From Bacillus sp. 2B10 (GTDB lineage Bacteria; Pseudomonadota; Alphaproteobacteria; Sphingomonadales; Sphingomonadaceae): 62,913 nt of DNA. The stretch is taken from NCBI GenBank assembly GCA_003946805.1, contig RPSH01000023.1, positions 1-62,913 on the forward strand. The letters run 5' to 3'. Position numbers and translations under genes: made by a program. Positions 26,041 through 34,536 of this stretch are shown here, piece by piece (position 1 is the first letter of the stretch; every line of letters begins with the position of its first letter). The notes beneath the pieces are model-generated. The model was given only the letters and a program-made list of their open reading frames with translations. It ran no database searches and had not been told where the DNA came from.

Positions 26041-26651
26041 TTGTCGTCCCCCGTGCCAGGTGCCACCGGCATCGGTGCGGCGTCGTCGATGGCCTTGTCG
26101 CGGACTTGGCCCAGCACCGGCGCGCGGGCCGCGGGGCTCACCGGATTGACGAGGTAATCGCCGACCACCCATTGCGGGGCGTCGAGCACCGAATAGACGT
26201 AGCGCGGCATGTAGAGCCGGTCGGGTCGCTCGCGGTCGGCATAGGGCAGGATCAGCGTGCGGACGGTGCGCCCCGGGCGCAGCATCGGCGTCACCGGGCG
26301 GTCGACCAGCCCCTGCAACTCGCGATAGACGCTGTCGCGATAGCCTTGGTACGCCGTCGCCACAGCCGGATCGCCGACCTTGCGGGGACGTTGCCGCGCC
26401 GGTTCGACCGGTGCCTCGCCCAGCAGCGCCTTGTCGCGGGTGACGGCAGGATCGGAGCGCGGTGCGCGACCGGCGACCGCGTCGGCATAGGCCTTGTCAG
26501 GCGCGATGCACTGGCCGTGATCGCTGTTCTTGCACGAGAAGTTCTCGGCATAGGGCGACAGCGTGTGGCCTAGCGACGCGCATCCGCCGAGCAGCGGCAG
26601 GAGCGTGAGCGGCAGCAGCAGCGCGGTCGACTTGCGGGACGACTTGGACAT
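26037..26651 (-). CDS. traV: TraV, outer-membrane lipoprotein of F-type T4SS
   Basis: The 204-residue product has a lipoprotein signal peptide with lipobox LLGGC (Cys24) followed by the typical TraV start SPYAENFSCKNSDHGQC. TraV forms the outer-membrane core with TraK and TraB. The start at 26651 has GGAG 8 bases upstream; an in-frame ATG at 26684 overlaps the traB stop and is the alternative. A GTGA overlap links it to traC. Confidence 0.9.
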   Translation of the reverse strand: MSKSSRKSTALLLPLTLLPLLGGCASLGHTLSPYAENFSCKNSDHGQCIAPDKAYADAVAGRAPRSDPAVTRDKALLGEAPVEPARQRPRKVGDPAVATAYQGYRDSVYRELQGLVDRPVTPMLRPGRTVRTLILPYADRERPDRLYMPRYVYSVLDAPQWVVGDYLVNPVSPAARAPVLGQVRDKAIDDAAPMPVAPGTGDDK

Positions 26652-26683
26652 CGCGGTGTCTCCGATGGTGAAGGGCGGGCGCA

Positions 26684-27988
26684 TCAGAACTTCACGCCCG
26701 CGCCGGGTTTGATCTCGAGGGTCACGCCCTCCTGGATGACGACGACCACGTCCTTGGCGGCACCGACCTCGACGATGGGTCCGGCCTGGCGGGCGAGGTC
26801 GAGATAGAAGTCGGCGAGCTTGTCGGAGGATTTGCCCAAGCCTCCGGCGATGCCGCTCTTCGCCGCATCGCCCGGATCGAGCGTGCGGACGTTGCCGAGC
26901 GCCGACGTCGCCGTGCTGCCGAACGTCCCCTCGATCGTCTGGCTGATCCCGGCGATCGTGCCGGCGATGAAGGTGCGCGCGAGGCTCGCGCCGGCACGGG
27001 TGACGACCTTACCCGACAGCCCCTTCTTGCCGTCGGTGTCGACGAAGAAGCCCTTGATAGGCTGATCGACGACCGAGCGTTCGTCGAAGTCGACGCAGGA
27101 AAGCGAGACGAGCTGGACCTCGACGCGTTCCTTGGCGAGGCTGCCGGTGGCGTTGCCGACGACGAAGCAGCCGGCGAGGTTCGCCTTCACGTCATTGGGC
27201 AGCACGGCGGGCGCCTGGACGCGCGCGATCAGCGGCTCGGGGTTCGAGGTCGCGTCGCGGCTGGCGAGCGCGTCGATCCCGGTCAGCAGCCGCGCCTTCA
27301 TGAAACCAGGCGGCAAATAGATCGTCCGGCTCTTTTTTTTGGCGTCGGGTCCGGCGGACGCGCCGCCCGCCGCGGCGGCGATCGGACCTGCGGCGCTGCC
27401 GATTCCGCCGACCGTCTTCTCGACCGGCGGGGGCGGCGGTGCGGCCGGCGCGACACTGCCCGGCGGGGGCGGCAGCGTGTCGCCCTTGGGCTCGACCGCC
27501 GCGGTGTCGGGCGCGGGCGGGAAGGCCGGCGCGCTGTCCGGCAACGCCGACGGCAGGTCGCCGTCTTGCGGATTCATGCCCGATGGCAGCCCGTTCAGAT
27601 CCGGCTTGCTGCCGGGCGCGACACGGCCTTCCTCGATCGCGGTGATCCGCTCGCCGAGCAGGCTTTGCCCGTCGAGAATCTTCTTCACGTCGCCGCGCAG
27701 CTTCAGTTCGAGACTGTCGCCGCGCAGGCCGGCGCCCATGTCCATCTTCGAGGCGACGGGCGCCGCCTCGGGTTTCTCACCGCTGCCGTTCGAGGCGGTG
27801 TAGAGTCCGTAGCCGAGCACCGCGACCGAGGCGGCCACGCCCAACTGCTTGGCGCGCAGTCGCGCTTTCGCATCCATCGTCGCCCAGCGCGTCCTGAAAT
27901 CGAGCAGAGGCGCGCCGCGCTCGACCGTCGGGGTGGCCGGCTTGTCGCTTGCCTTGGGCGAGGCGGTGGTGTCGTCGCCGCCGCTCAC
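26684..27988 (-). CDS. traB: TraB, F-type T4SS core protein (VirB10-like)
   Basis: The 434-residue protein has one N-terminal membrane helix (GVAASVAVLGYGLYTA), a coiled region (ELKLRGDVKKILDGQSLLGERITAIEEG), a Pro-rich periplasmic spacer and the conserved C-terminal TraB domain (IYLPPGFMKARLLTGIDA, GCFVVGNATGSLAKERVEVQLVSLSC). It spans the envelope and links the inner membrane to TraK/TraV. A GTG start at 27988 overlaps the traK stop (GTGA). Confidence 0.93.
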   Translation of the reverse strand: MSGGDDTTASPKASDKPATPTVERGAPLLDFRTRWATMDAKARLRAKQLGVAASVAVLGYGLYTASNGSGEKPEAAPVASKMDMGAGLRGDSLELKLRGDVKKILDGQSLLGERITAIEEGRVAPGSKPDLNGLPSGMNPQDGDLPSALPDSAPAFPPAPDTAAVEPKGDTLPPPPGSVAPAAPPPPPVEKTVGGIGSAAGPIAAAAGGASAGPDAKKKSRTIYLPPGFMKARLLTGIDALASRDATSNPEPLIARVQAPAVLPNDVKANLAGCFVVGNATGSLAKERVEVQLVSLSCVDFDERSVVDQPIKGFFVDTDGKKGLSGKVVTRAGASLARTFIAGTIAGISQTIEGTFGSTATSALGNVRTLDPGDAAKSGIAGGLGKSSDKLADFYLDLARQAGPIVEVGAAKDVVVVIQEGVTLEIKPGAGVKF

Positions 27989-28755
27989 CGGACATCTCCG
28001 CGGCGCACGACGATGACACGCGCGACCTCGCCGGGGCGAAGCGTCAGGCGATCGGCGCTGACCGCGAAGATGCGCGCGCCCAGGCGCCGGTCGAGCAGCA
28101 CGCGCTCGTCGAGGTCGATCGCAGCCGTCGCGGCGACGACATATTCGGAGGCCGACAATCCGGCCCCATCGATCTCGACGCGGCGGCGTTCGCGCAGGGT
28201 GGCACCGGGCAGACCGGCGAGCCGGATATCGGCGGCCTCGGGCGCGACGGTGGTGAAGCTTGCCGGCACCCGGTCCTGCAGCATCGCCAGCGTCACCGAT
28301 ACGGCGCGCTCCTCCTCGACCAGCGGCCCGAGCAGGTCCTGGTTGGCGCGCGCCCGCTGTGTCGCGCCCGGCACCAGCGTGACGGTCTGGGCGGGGATAT
28401 CGGCGGGCTCGGCGTAGAGTGGGTAGATCGCGCCGTTGCACGACACGAAGAACTCGGACGGTGTCGTGACATAGGCGCGGCTGACATTGCCGCTGTCGTC
28501 GGTCTCCTTGACCAGGAACTTGATCCAGGCGTCCGAGCCGGCCTTCTCGACCGCCAGCCCCTTCTCGGCGGAGAATTTCACGTCCTCGATCTCGCCGCCC
28601 TGACAGACGATATGATTGATGTCGCGGTTGGACAGGCGGATCGTGCTGCGCTGGTCGGGCAGCGCGGTGATGGATTGGGCGAAGGCAGGATATGCGCCGA
28701 GCAGCAGGGTCAGTCCCGCCGTGGACGCGCGCGCCCGATTACCGAAGCTCGGCAT
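27985..28755 (-). CDS. traK: TraK, F-type secretin-like protein
   Basis: The 256-residue exported protein has a signal peptide ending AFAQ and TraK features: STIRLSNRDINHIVCQGGEIEDVKFSAEKGL in the N-terminal part, and a VirB9-like C-terminal beta domain. It forms the outer-membrane core with TraV and TraB. It overlaps traE by 17 bases. Confidence 0.92.
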   Translation of the reverse strand: MPSFGNRARASTAGLTLLLGAYPAFAQSITALPDQRSTIRLSNRDINHIVCQGGEIEDVKFSAEKGLAVEKAGSDAWIKFLVKETDDSGNVSRAYVTTPSEFFVSCNGAIYPLYAEPADIPAQTVTLVPGATQRARANQDLLGPLVEEERAVSVTLAMLQDRVPASFTTVAPEAADIRLAGLPGATLRERRRVEIDGAGLSASEYVVAATAAIDLDERVLLDRRLGARIFAVSADRLTLRPGEVARVIVVRRGDVR

Positions 28756-29386
28756 CGAAATTCTCCTCGGTGAGACCGGTCAGCCAGAAGCGGCCATTGT
28801 CGATGATGAAGCGGATGTGCAGGTTGCCGCGGAACTTGCGGATGACCCCGCCGATCACGCGGACCTTCTCGACCGGCACGACGATGTCGTGGTCCGAGAA
28901 GGTGACCGGCTGGTCGGGGCGGATGTACGTCGCGATCGAGAGCGTCGGGTTGTCGCCCAGCTCATCAAGGATCGCGTTGAAGCTGTCGCGCAAGCCGTTG
29001 AACGCGGACGGGTGCGCGATCCCGAGCAGCGCCTGGAACTGGGTGTCGGCGGAATAGGCCGAATAGGTGCCGGCGAGCGCGACGATGTTGCGCGTCATCG
29101 CGCGCAGGTAATCGGCCGACGGCTTCGAGCCGGTGACGTAGAGATCGCCGCCGCTCGCGAACGGCACCACCACGGTGCGGCGGTTCTGGTCGGCGCTGTA
29201 GACGACCGCGCCCAGCACCGCGGTGATTCCGAACAGGCCCAGAACCGCGAATTTGAGCAGCCGGTTCTCCTCGAACAGGTTCGACGAGCCTTGCAGGTAG
29301 CGGTGGATGCCGAAGCTGGCGGGCTTGCCGGTCAGCGGATCGGCGTCGGGACGATTGCGGTGGAGAACAGACATGGCGCCGCTCAC
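28739..29386 (-). CDS. traE: TraE, F-type pilus assembly protein
   Basis: About 215 residues with one N-terminal helix (LLKFAVLGLFGITAVLGAVVY) and a VirB8-like periplasmic domain. Its start is either the GTG at 29386, overlapping the traL stop as GTGA, or the ATG at 29374 (MSVLHRN). Context between traL and traK and the helix plus compact periplasmic domain fit TraE. Confidence 0.88.
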   Translation of the reverse strand: MSGAMSVLHRNRPDADPLTGKPASFGIHRYLQGSSNLFEENRLLKFAVLGLFGITAVLGAVVYSADQNRRTVVVPFASGGDLYVTGSKPSADYLRAMTRNIVALAGTYSAYSADTQFQALLGIAHPSAFNGLRDSFNAILDELGDNPTLSIATYIRPDQPVTFSDHDIVVPVEKVRVIGGVIRKFRGNLHIRFIIDNGRFWLTGLTEENFDAELR

Positions 29387-29649
29387 TCGTAGAAGCGGGT
29401 CTGGGTCGGACCCGGATAGTGGGGGAAGGAGACGAGGCCCCAGCGCCAGGCGAGATGCGGCAGGAAACCGCGCGGCTTGGTGCGCTTCCAGGGGATGAAA
29501 AGGAGAAGGGCGAGGATCAGCGCCCAGCCGATCAGACCACCGACGATGACCGCGACGAAGATCGTCGACACCACCACGAGGAATTCGTCGGCACCGAACC
29601 AGAGGATCTGAACGGGCCGGTGGAGGTACTGCGGCAGGCGTTCGTCCAT
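29383..29649 (-). CDS. traL: TraL, small F-type pilus assembly membrane protein
   Basis: The 88-residue protein starts MDERLPQYLHRPVQILWFGADEF as in TraL/VirB3-like proteins, with two adjacent hydrophobic helices and a RWGLVSFPHYPGPTQTRFYE end. GGGAG stands 8 bases before the start. It lies between traA and traE in the standard F order. Confidence 0.9.
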   Translation of the reverse strand: MDERLPQYLHRPVQILWFGADEFLVVVSTIFVAVIVGGLIGWALILALLLFIPWKRTKPRGFLPHLAWRWGLVSFPHYPGPTQTRFYE

Positions 29650-29758
29650 CGCTCTTCTCCCCTGCTTCATCACCCCGTGCGCGGGGCGGTTTTCCCGGGG
29701 CCAGGATCGGCCCCGAGCGGTGGAGGCAGGGCGCCGACCGGCGCCCTGCCGATCGGGT

Positions 29759-30076
29759 TCAGACGACCATCCCGAAGGTCTGGAGGATGGTGTCGGACTT
29801 GATGAGGCAGACCGCCGCGACGATCGTCGGGATGCCGACCATGATGTTCGAGAACAGCCGGCTGACCCCGAACAGGAAGGCCGCGACGCCGGCGACGAAG
29901 CCGAGCGGTCCCTTCACGCCCTTGTTCACGACGATGTCGTAGATGTCGTAGCCGAGGTCGCCCGCCGCGGGTGCGGTGAAGGCATGCGCGGCGCCGATCG
30001 TCAGCGCGAGGCCGAGCGCGACGAGGACGCCGACGTCGGCGAACGACACGACGCGTGTGCCGATCTTCCGGATCAT
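29759..30076 (-). CDS. traA: TraA-type pilin precursor
   Basis: The 105-residue protein starts with a long leader ending GAAHA, a signal peptidase site, and a mature part of about 73 residues with two hydrophobic helices (GPLGFVAGVAAFLFGVS and VGIPTIVAAVCLIKSDTILQ). This is the organisation of F-type pilins. GGAG stands 9 bases upstream of the ATG. It is the first structural tra gene after dsbC. Confidence 0.88.
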   Translation of the reverse strand: MIRKIGTRVVSFADVGVLVALGLALTIGAAHAFTAPAAGDLGYDIYDIVVNKGVKGPLGFVAGVAAFLFGVSRLFSNIMVGIPTIVAAVCLIKSDTILQTFGMVV

Positions 30077-30236
30077 GATCTTGTACTCCTTGAGAACGGA
30101 GCCGCCCGAAATTGCCTGCCGACAGCGAGGAAACCCGATGGCGGCCGATTGGCGCGTCGGGCGGCTCCGAAAGCCCGCGCCCCCCGGCATCTCGTCCCGC
30201 CCGGCACCTGCCGGACGGCCGCCACGAAAGAGGAGG

Positions 30237-31016
30237 TCAGCGGCCACTGCCCGCCGCCTTGTTGAGGAAGGCTTCGAGCTCGTCCTGGCGGAAGCCCGAG
30301 ACGATCTTGCCGTCGGCGATGATCGTGGGCGTGCCGCCGATGCCGAGCTGCGCGACCGTCGCGGCGTGCACTGCGACCTTCGCCTTGCCCGCTGCGCAGG
30401 TGGCGAGCACCTTCGGCGACGCGCCGGCATAGATCTTCTCGAACGTCGCCGCCGGATCGGGCGAGCACAGGATATGCTCGGCCTTGGCGGCGGCATCCGG
30501 GTGGATGTCGCTGACGAAGAAGACGAGGCGCCTGACCGGCTTACCCTCGGCCGCCCTCGCCGCCCAGAAGCGGTCGAGCGCGCGGCAATAGGGGCAATCG
30601 GGATCAGTGAACTCGATCACCGTCGGCGCGCCGACCGGACCGATCGCGAGCGCCTTCGACGGATCGATCCGTTTCAGTCGCTTCGTCGCCGCGGTTTCCT
30701 GCGCCAGCGCGGTGACGTTGACGCCGTTTCTGTCATACACCGCGGCGAACAGCAGGTGTTCGGACCTGGGCGCATAGTAGACGATGCGTCCGCCGGCATT
30801 GGCCTGGTAGATCGGACCCTCGACGGGCGATGGACCGAAGTCCTCGAACTGCAGGTTGGTGAACGTCTGCTGGAGTTGACGCTGCGCCGCCTCGGCCTGG
30901 CGCGCGACGTCGGTCGGCGACGCTGGCGCGGACTGTGCGTTCGCGGGTAGGGCAAGGCTGATCAGGGCGAGGAACGGGAGGGACGCTGTCAGGCGGCGGA
31001 GGGCGCGGCGGCTCAT
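30237..31016 (-). CDS. DsbC-type disulphide isomerase of the tra region
   Basis: The 259-residue periplasmic protein has a signal peptide ending NAQ, a short dimerisation-like N-domain and a thioredoxin fold with CPYC at 141-144 (EFTDPDCPYCRALDRFW) and GIGGTPTII as the cis-Pro loop. It should isomerise disulphides in the Cys-rich TraN, TraU and related proteins. It is close to TrbB/DsbC proteins of other F-type systems. ATGA overlap joins it to the upstream small gene. Confidence 0.88.
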   Translation of the reverse strand: MSRRALRRLTASLPFLALISLALPANAQSAPASPTDVARQAEAAQRQLQQTFTNLQFEDFGPSPVEGPIYQANAGGRIVYYAPRSEHLLFAAVYDRNGVNVTALAQETAATKRLKRIDPSKALAIGPVGAPTVIEFTDPDCPYCRALDRFWAARAAEGKPVRRLVFFVSDIHPDAAAKAEHILCSPDPAATFEKIYAGASPKVLATCAAGKAKVAVHAATVAQLGIGGTPTIIADGKIVSGFRQDELEAFLNKAAGSGR

Positions 31017-31291
31017 CGTGCCGCTCCGCGGGCAGGCTGCCTGTCGGAAACTACCAGCGTCGGATCGATGCTGACGGTGCTGCCGAGCCTCGTTGCTGCC
31101 GGGATGACCGGTGTGGAAACCGGCTCCACGACTGGCGCCACCGTCGCGGTCGCCACGATGACGAACGCATCGTCGCGCTGGACAATCGCAACCTCCCGTG
31201 GCGGGCTGGCAGGCGGGATCGGCGCTGCTCCGCACAGGGCGGGTGCCTGGGCGAGCAGGATGGGGAAGGTGCCGGGCAAGGCGATCGGCAT
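31013..31291 (-). CDS. hypothetical protein, first gene of the tra transcript
   Basis: About 92 residues: a hydrophobic start (PIALPGTFPILLAQAPALCGAAPIPP) and a Val/Ala/Pro-rich remainder. The start at 31291 is preferred because GGAGGAG lies 9 bases upstream; an in-frame ATG at 31354 would add 21 residues. It may be exported. ATGA overlap with dsbC indicates coupling. No family is recognised. Confidence 0.55.
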   Translation of the reverse strand: MPIALPGTFPILLAQAPALCGAAPIPPASPPREVAIVQRDDAFVIVATATVAPVVEPVSTPVIPAATRLGSTVSIDPTLVVSDRQPARGAAR

Positions 31292-31454
31292 CGGGCAATA
31301 CTCCTCCGGTCCGTAAAAGCGGCACGTCGGCGCGCTTCCGGTGGCTGATTTCATCGTGTCGGCGAGGAGGACATTTCAGCCTGTCGGCCTGCGGCGCCTC
31401 CGTCATCGGAACGAGGCCGGGATGGGCGACGGTGGGCGCGTCAGCAATGGTATG

Positions 31455-31489
31455 GGCATTGAAGTGCCGCTGGGGGGCACTTCAATGCC
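31455..31489. promoter_or_regulatory. perfect 14-bp inverted repeat upstream of the tra operon
   Basis: GGCATTGAAGTGCC (31455-31468) is repeated inverted at 31476-31489 with a 7-base spacer. It lies between the minus-strand tra transcript and a plus-strand gene at 31583. It may be an operator for a dimeric regulator, or a leader hairpin. The adjacent second repeat shares the GGCATT/AATGCC elements. Confidence 0.65.
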
Positions 31490-31515
31490 GAAAGCGGCAT
31501 TCAAATGCCGCTTTC
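31490..31515. promoter_or_regulatory. perfect 12-bp inverted repeat, second of a tandem pair
   Basis: GAAAGCGGCATT and AATGCCGCTTTC flank a 2-base CA spacer. Directly abutting the first repeat, it gives four GGCATT-type half-sites in 61 bases, which suggests cooperative binding of one regulator in the tra control region. Confidence 0.65.
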
Positions 31516-31582
31516 TGGAACAGGGCGCGAACGGACTGCGCGCCTGGAAGACCGGTGATGCAGAATCACCATGGAGGCTGGA

Positions 31583-31999
31583 ATGGATGCGAGAGGATCG
31601 AGGACGTACAAGCTGTGCCTGTCGGACGCGGGCTTCGACCATTTGCTGGATTGTCATCGGCGTGTCGGCCTGGTCGCGCGCAGTCTGCTGCCTTTCGGAG
31701 CCACCGTATTCGTCGGCCTGACCATCGCCGATGATCTCGCGCCAACGGTCTTGGCAGCCATGCTCGATGCACCGGCATGTCAAAGCCTGGTTGGGCGTGA
31801 AGTGCGCTTCGTCGGTTTCACCGGCCATCTCGCGGACATCACCGAGCGATTACGCGAGCGCGTTTTGCTGGAGGCAGCATCGCGGAAGGCGCCGAAGATC
31901 AACCGGCTCTACGCCGCGGGCTTGTCCTGTCTCGGATCTGCCAGCGAGGAGGCGATCGGCGGTGCGTATCGACGGCTTCGCGCGATCAGGCCCGCTTGA
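31583..31999 (+). CDS. hypothetical protein divergent from the tra operon
   Basis: The 138-residue product is soluble, with hydrophobic core stretches (ATVFVGLTIADDLAPTVLAAML) and a helical Arg-rich middle. The ATG at 31583 has GGAGG five bases upstream and is preferred over 31571. It faces away from the tra operon across the tandem inverted repeats, so it may be regulated by them. No family is recognised. Confidence 0.6.
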   Translation: MDARGSRTYKLCLSDAGFDHLLDCHRRVGLVARSLLPFGATVFVGLTIADDLAPTVLAAMLDAPACQSLVGREVRFVGFTGHLADITERLRERVLLEAASRKAPKINRLYAAGLSCLGSASEEAIGGAYRRLRAIRPA

Positions 32000-32152
32000 T
32001 CAGGCAGGCCGGTGCGCTTCGTATGCGTCTCAAATGCTTGATAAGCGCATCGGGAAGACGCCGGGGACTGAGCTGTCTTTTGATGTGACTCACAACACTT
32101 TTTTCACTTTCATGTCCGACCATCCGATCATCGAGGTTGAGGAGACATGGGG

Positions 32153-32533
32153 ATGTCGTCTCGAAAGGGGCCACGGTTCGGCGACGAGAAACTCGAAGGC
32201 ATCAAGGTCATTTCGGGCTGGTGCATCGAAGCCCGCCGAACGCGCGACGGTGTGCGACAGAAGAATTTGGCGAAGAAGGTCGGGGTCGCGGTCCGCTGGC
32301 TCCGGGAGATCGAGAGCGGTAGCCCGAAGACGAGCGTCGACGACCACCTGCGTTGCGCCTGGGCGCTCGGTTTCACGACCGGTTATCTGTTCATCCCCAT
32401 ACTCTACGAAGAACGCGGCCGCGTCTTTCCCAGAGATCTGCTGTTGTCCGCGCTTGGTCCCTTGGAAGATCGATGCGTCGATGCGATCACAACCGCGCCG
32501 ATCGACGTGCTGGTGCGGAACCAGCCTGCTTAG
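32153..32533 (+). CDS. XRE-family HTH regulator
   Basis: The 126-residue protein has an N-terminal helix-turn-helix of the Cro/C1 type: ISGWCIEARRTRDGVRQKNLAKKVGVAVRWLREIESGSPKTS. The C-terminal part is of unknown fold. GAGGAG precedes the ATG at 32153 by 8 bases; a start at 32147 is possible. It is well placed to control the nearby tra promoter, but direct evidence is absent. Confidence 0.8.
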   Translation: MSSRKGPRFGDEKLEGIKVISGWCIEARRTRDGVRQKNLAKKVGVAVRWLREIESGSPKTSVDDHLRCAWALGFTTGYLFIPILYEERGRVFPRDLLLSALGPLEDRCVDAITTAPIDVLVRNQPA

Positions 32534-32899
32534 GGGGAGGCCATTCGGCCCACCCGACGCACGTCGCGGATAGCGTATGTTCTCCTGACAGGCCGGAACG
32601 GTGACCGGGATCCGATCGGCGGGGGTGTCAGACTGCACCAAAACGCCCACGTTCGTCTTGGCAGGGCCGGCGCCCGCTGGTAATCCGATCGTGCGCTGCA
32701 AAGCGGCAGCGCCGGGACTGGTAATCCCGTCGAGAACGGCAACTCGGTGTGTTTCACGCCGGGGTGCCTGTGCCATGTCCAGGCGCTCCGGCGCTAAAAG
32801 TGCAGGCGCATGTCTCGACGTGTTACCAGCCCCGGCTCCCGCGCCAGTAGCGCGCGGGAGTCAACCTGCTCCCGTGGTCACGGGTAACAGGAGGTTTGC
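32534..32899. other. 366-base intergenic region with repeats
   Basis: No coding frame of quality was seen. It contains two near-identical copies of CTGGTAATCC (32677-32686 and 32718-32727) and a structured block at 32822-32888 just before the next gene. Confidence 0.5.
32822..32894 (+). promoter_or_regulatory. structured leader with alternative hairpins overlapping a ribosome site
   Basis: CTCCCGCGC (32836-32844) pairs with GCGCGGGAG (32852-32860). CCCGTG (32871-32876) pairs with CACGGG (32879-32884). GTTACC (32822-32827) can instead pair with GGTAAC (32883-32888), which shares two bases with the second hairpin. AGGAGG of the next gene follows at once, so folding could affect its translation. 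Confidence 0.5.
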
Positions 32900-33145
32900 G
32901 TGGACGACGTCGACCCGGTCTTTCCGGCCCTGGACGATCCGACCATCGTCAGGGCCATCGGCCATTTTGCCGCTCTCTTGCTGACGATGCTGCATCGAAA
33001 CAAGCTACTCGACATCGGAGAGGTCGGCGATCATCTGACGATGTATGCCTGCCTCACCAGCGAGAGCGATCCCGCGGCCGGGGGAGCGCTGGCGTACTGG
33101 GCGTCGATCGTGAAGGATACAGCTGAAGACATGCGCACCGGCTGA
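32900..33145 (+). CDS. small hypothetical protein with structured leader
   Basis: This 81-residue acidic protein starts with GTG; AGGAGG is well placed upstream. The product is predicted helical (IVRAIGHFAALLLTMLHRNKLLDIG). No family is recognised. Its leader holds strong inverted repeats. Confidence 0.6.
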   Translation: MDDVDPVFPALDDPTIVRAIGHFAALLLTMLHRNKLLDIGEVGDHLTMYACLTSESDPAAGGALAYWASIVKDTAEDMRTG

Positions 33146-33190
33146 TATGACGAGCACAGGAACAGGTGGGTCATTCGACGTCCGTCGGAC

Positions 33191-33583
33191 TTACCCGTCG
33201 TCGCCTCCAATCGAAGCGATCAGCCGATCGATCCGGGACAGCACGCCGCCCACGAGCGCCACGCCATCATCGCTCAAGCGGATTTCCACTCGCCGTCGGT
33301 CCTGGAGATCGTCGTTTCGAACGATGAGACCGCGGCGTTCGAGATCGGATATTCTGCGATAGGCCGTGGCTTCCGATGCATATGACGATGCGCACAGCGC
33401 CGTCAGCATGACGAACCGTTGCTCGCACCGCGCGATGTACAGTGCGAGCAGCATGTCCCAATTGGGGTTGGCGCACAAAGACCTGCCGAAGGCCTCGCCG
33501 ACGATGTCGCGTTCGCGAACGAGCAGTCGGCAGACGATGGCCTTGCGAGGGTCGTGCGGGTCCATGCGCGCCGCATCGCTCAT
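33191..33583 (-). CDS. MarR-like winged-helix regulator, last gene of the luxI operon
   Basis: The 130-residue protein has a winged-helix arrangement: MLTALCASSYASEATAYRRISDLERRGLIVRNDDLQDRRRVEIRLSDDG. This matches MarR-type recognition helix and wing. It starts at 33583 by ATGA overlap with the phyH stop; GGGAGG lies 9 bases upstream. It may sense the product of the quorum-sensing/dioxygenase pathway or control this operon. Confidence 0.8.
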   Translation of the reverse strand: MSDAARMDPHDPRKAIVCRLLVRERDIVGEAFGRSLCANPNWDMLLALYIARCEQRFVMLTALCASSYASEATAYRRISDLERRGLIVRNDDLQDRRRVEIRLSDDGVALVGGVLSRIDRLIASIGGDDG

Positions 33584-34536
33584 GTCCCGGTACCTCCCGC
33601 GCTCGCAGCAGCCCAGGCGAGAATTTGCTCGGCGGTGCTGCCGGCGGGGATCTGGCCGGCGCGGTAGGCACCGATCAGTTGTTCCTGCTCCGGTCGGAGG
33701 ACGTCGATCGCCCCGGATCGCGTCGGTTCTGTCGATGGTCGCAACAATTGCGACGGACACCGTCCCTCGTAGGTGCCGAGATTGGGACGGTGGGCGCGGT
33801 AGCCGGCGAGGTCGGCGACATCGGGCGAGAAGTGCCGCGCTATCTCGGGCGGGTAGGCCAGCCACGGCAGCTCGTAGGGCTTGAGCCAGCCGAGACTATA
33901 GCTGATCACCATGCCCCGCCGCGATGTCATGGTCCGATTGGCCCCGCCGGCATGGAGCGTGGACCCAAGAAACACGAGGGCCGATCCCGGCTTCATCTCG
34001 GCAGCGATCGCATCGTCTTCGGACATGACGATTTCGTCCTGGCGCCGGTGACTGCCGGGCCAGACGATCGTCGCGCCATTATCGGCCGTGTAAGGCGTGA
34101 ACGGCCACATGACGTTGACCAGATACTCGACGCCCTGCAAGCGGATCGGCCACATGTCCTGGTCGCGGTGGGGCGGCTGCCTATCCCCGCCGGGCAGGAT
34201 CTCGATCGCCTGCGTGAGGTTCAGCTGGATGCGATCGCAGAACGAACCCAGGATCGCGCGCGTTACGTCGAGGATGAGCGGATGGCCGACGAACGCGGCG
34301 GCGAAGGGCGAGCGTCGGAGCAGGCCGTGGAAGCGTTTTGTCGTGTCGCCGTAGAAGGGGCCGACCGACAGCGCGGTTTCCTCGAAATCGGGCGCGAGAT
34401 CGGCCGCCAGGGCTGCGACATCCGCGGCGGGCATCGCGTCGGGAATGATGTAATAACCGTCCGAACGCAGGCGGTCGGTCCAAGCTTCCGCATCGCTCGA
34501 CGCATCCGGCGAGATCGTCATCGCTTTCGCGCCCAT
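33580..34536 (-). CDS. phytanoyl-CoA dioxygenase (PhyH)-family Fe(II)/2-oxoglutarate enzyme
   Basis: The 318-residue product has the iron site His123-x-Asp125 (PPHRDQDMW) and His195 (LHAGGANRT) with Arg201 for 2-oxoglutarate. It starts at 34536 on the last base of the luxI stop (TGATG). PhyH genes beside luxI have been noted in sphingomonads. A role in modifying an acyl chain, perhaps the AHL signal, is plausible but unproven. It also overlaps marR by ATGA. Confidence 0.86.
   Translation of the reverse strand: MGAKAMTISPDASSDAEAWTDRLRSDGYYIIPDAMPAADVAALAADLAPDFEETALSVGPFYGDTTKRFHGLLRRSPFAAAFVGHPLILDVTRAILGSFCDRIQLNLTQAIEILPGGDRQPPHRDQDMWPIRLQGVEYLVNVMWPFTPYTADNGATIVWPGSHRRQDEIVMSEDDAIAAEMKPGSALVFLGSTLHAGGANRTMTSRRGMVISYSLGWLKPYELPWLAYPPEIARHFSPDVADLAGYRAHRPNLGTYEGRCPSQLLRPSTEPTRSGAIDVLRPEQEQLIGAYRAGQIPAGSTAEQILAWAAASAGGTGT

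Noticed and set aside
23749..26157. 802-codon plus-strand frame opposite traC
   Set aside because: Antisense shadow of traC caused by codon-position GC bias; no recognisable protein.
32677..32727. Two CTGGTAATCC copies as a possible iteron or CRISPR-like array
   Set aside because: Only two imperfectly spaced copies; no array, no cas genes, not enough for an iteron origin.
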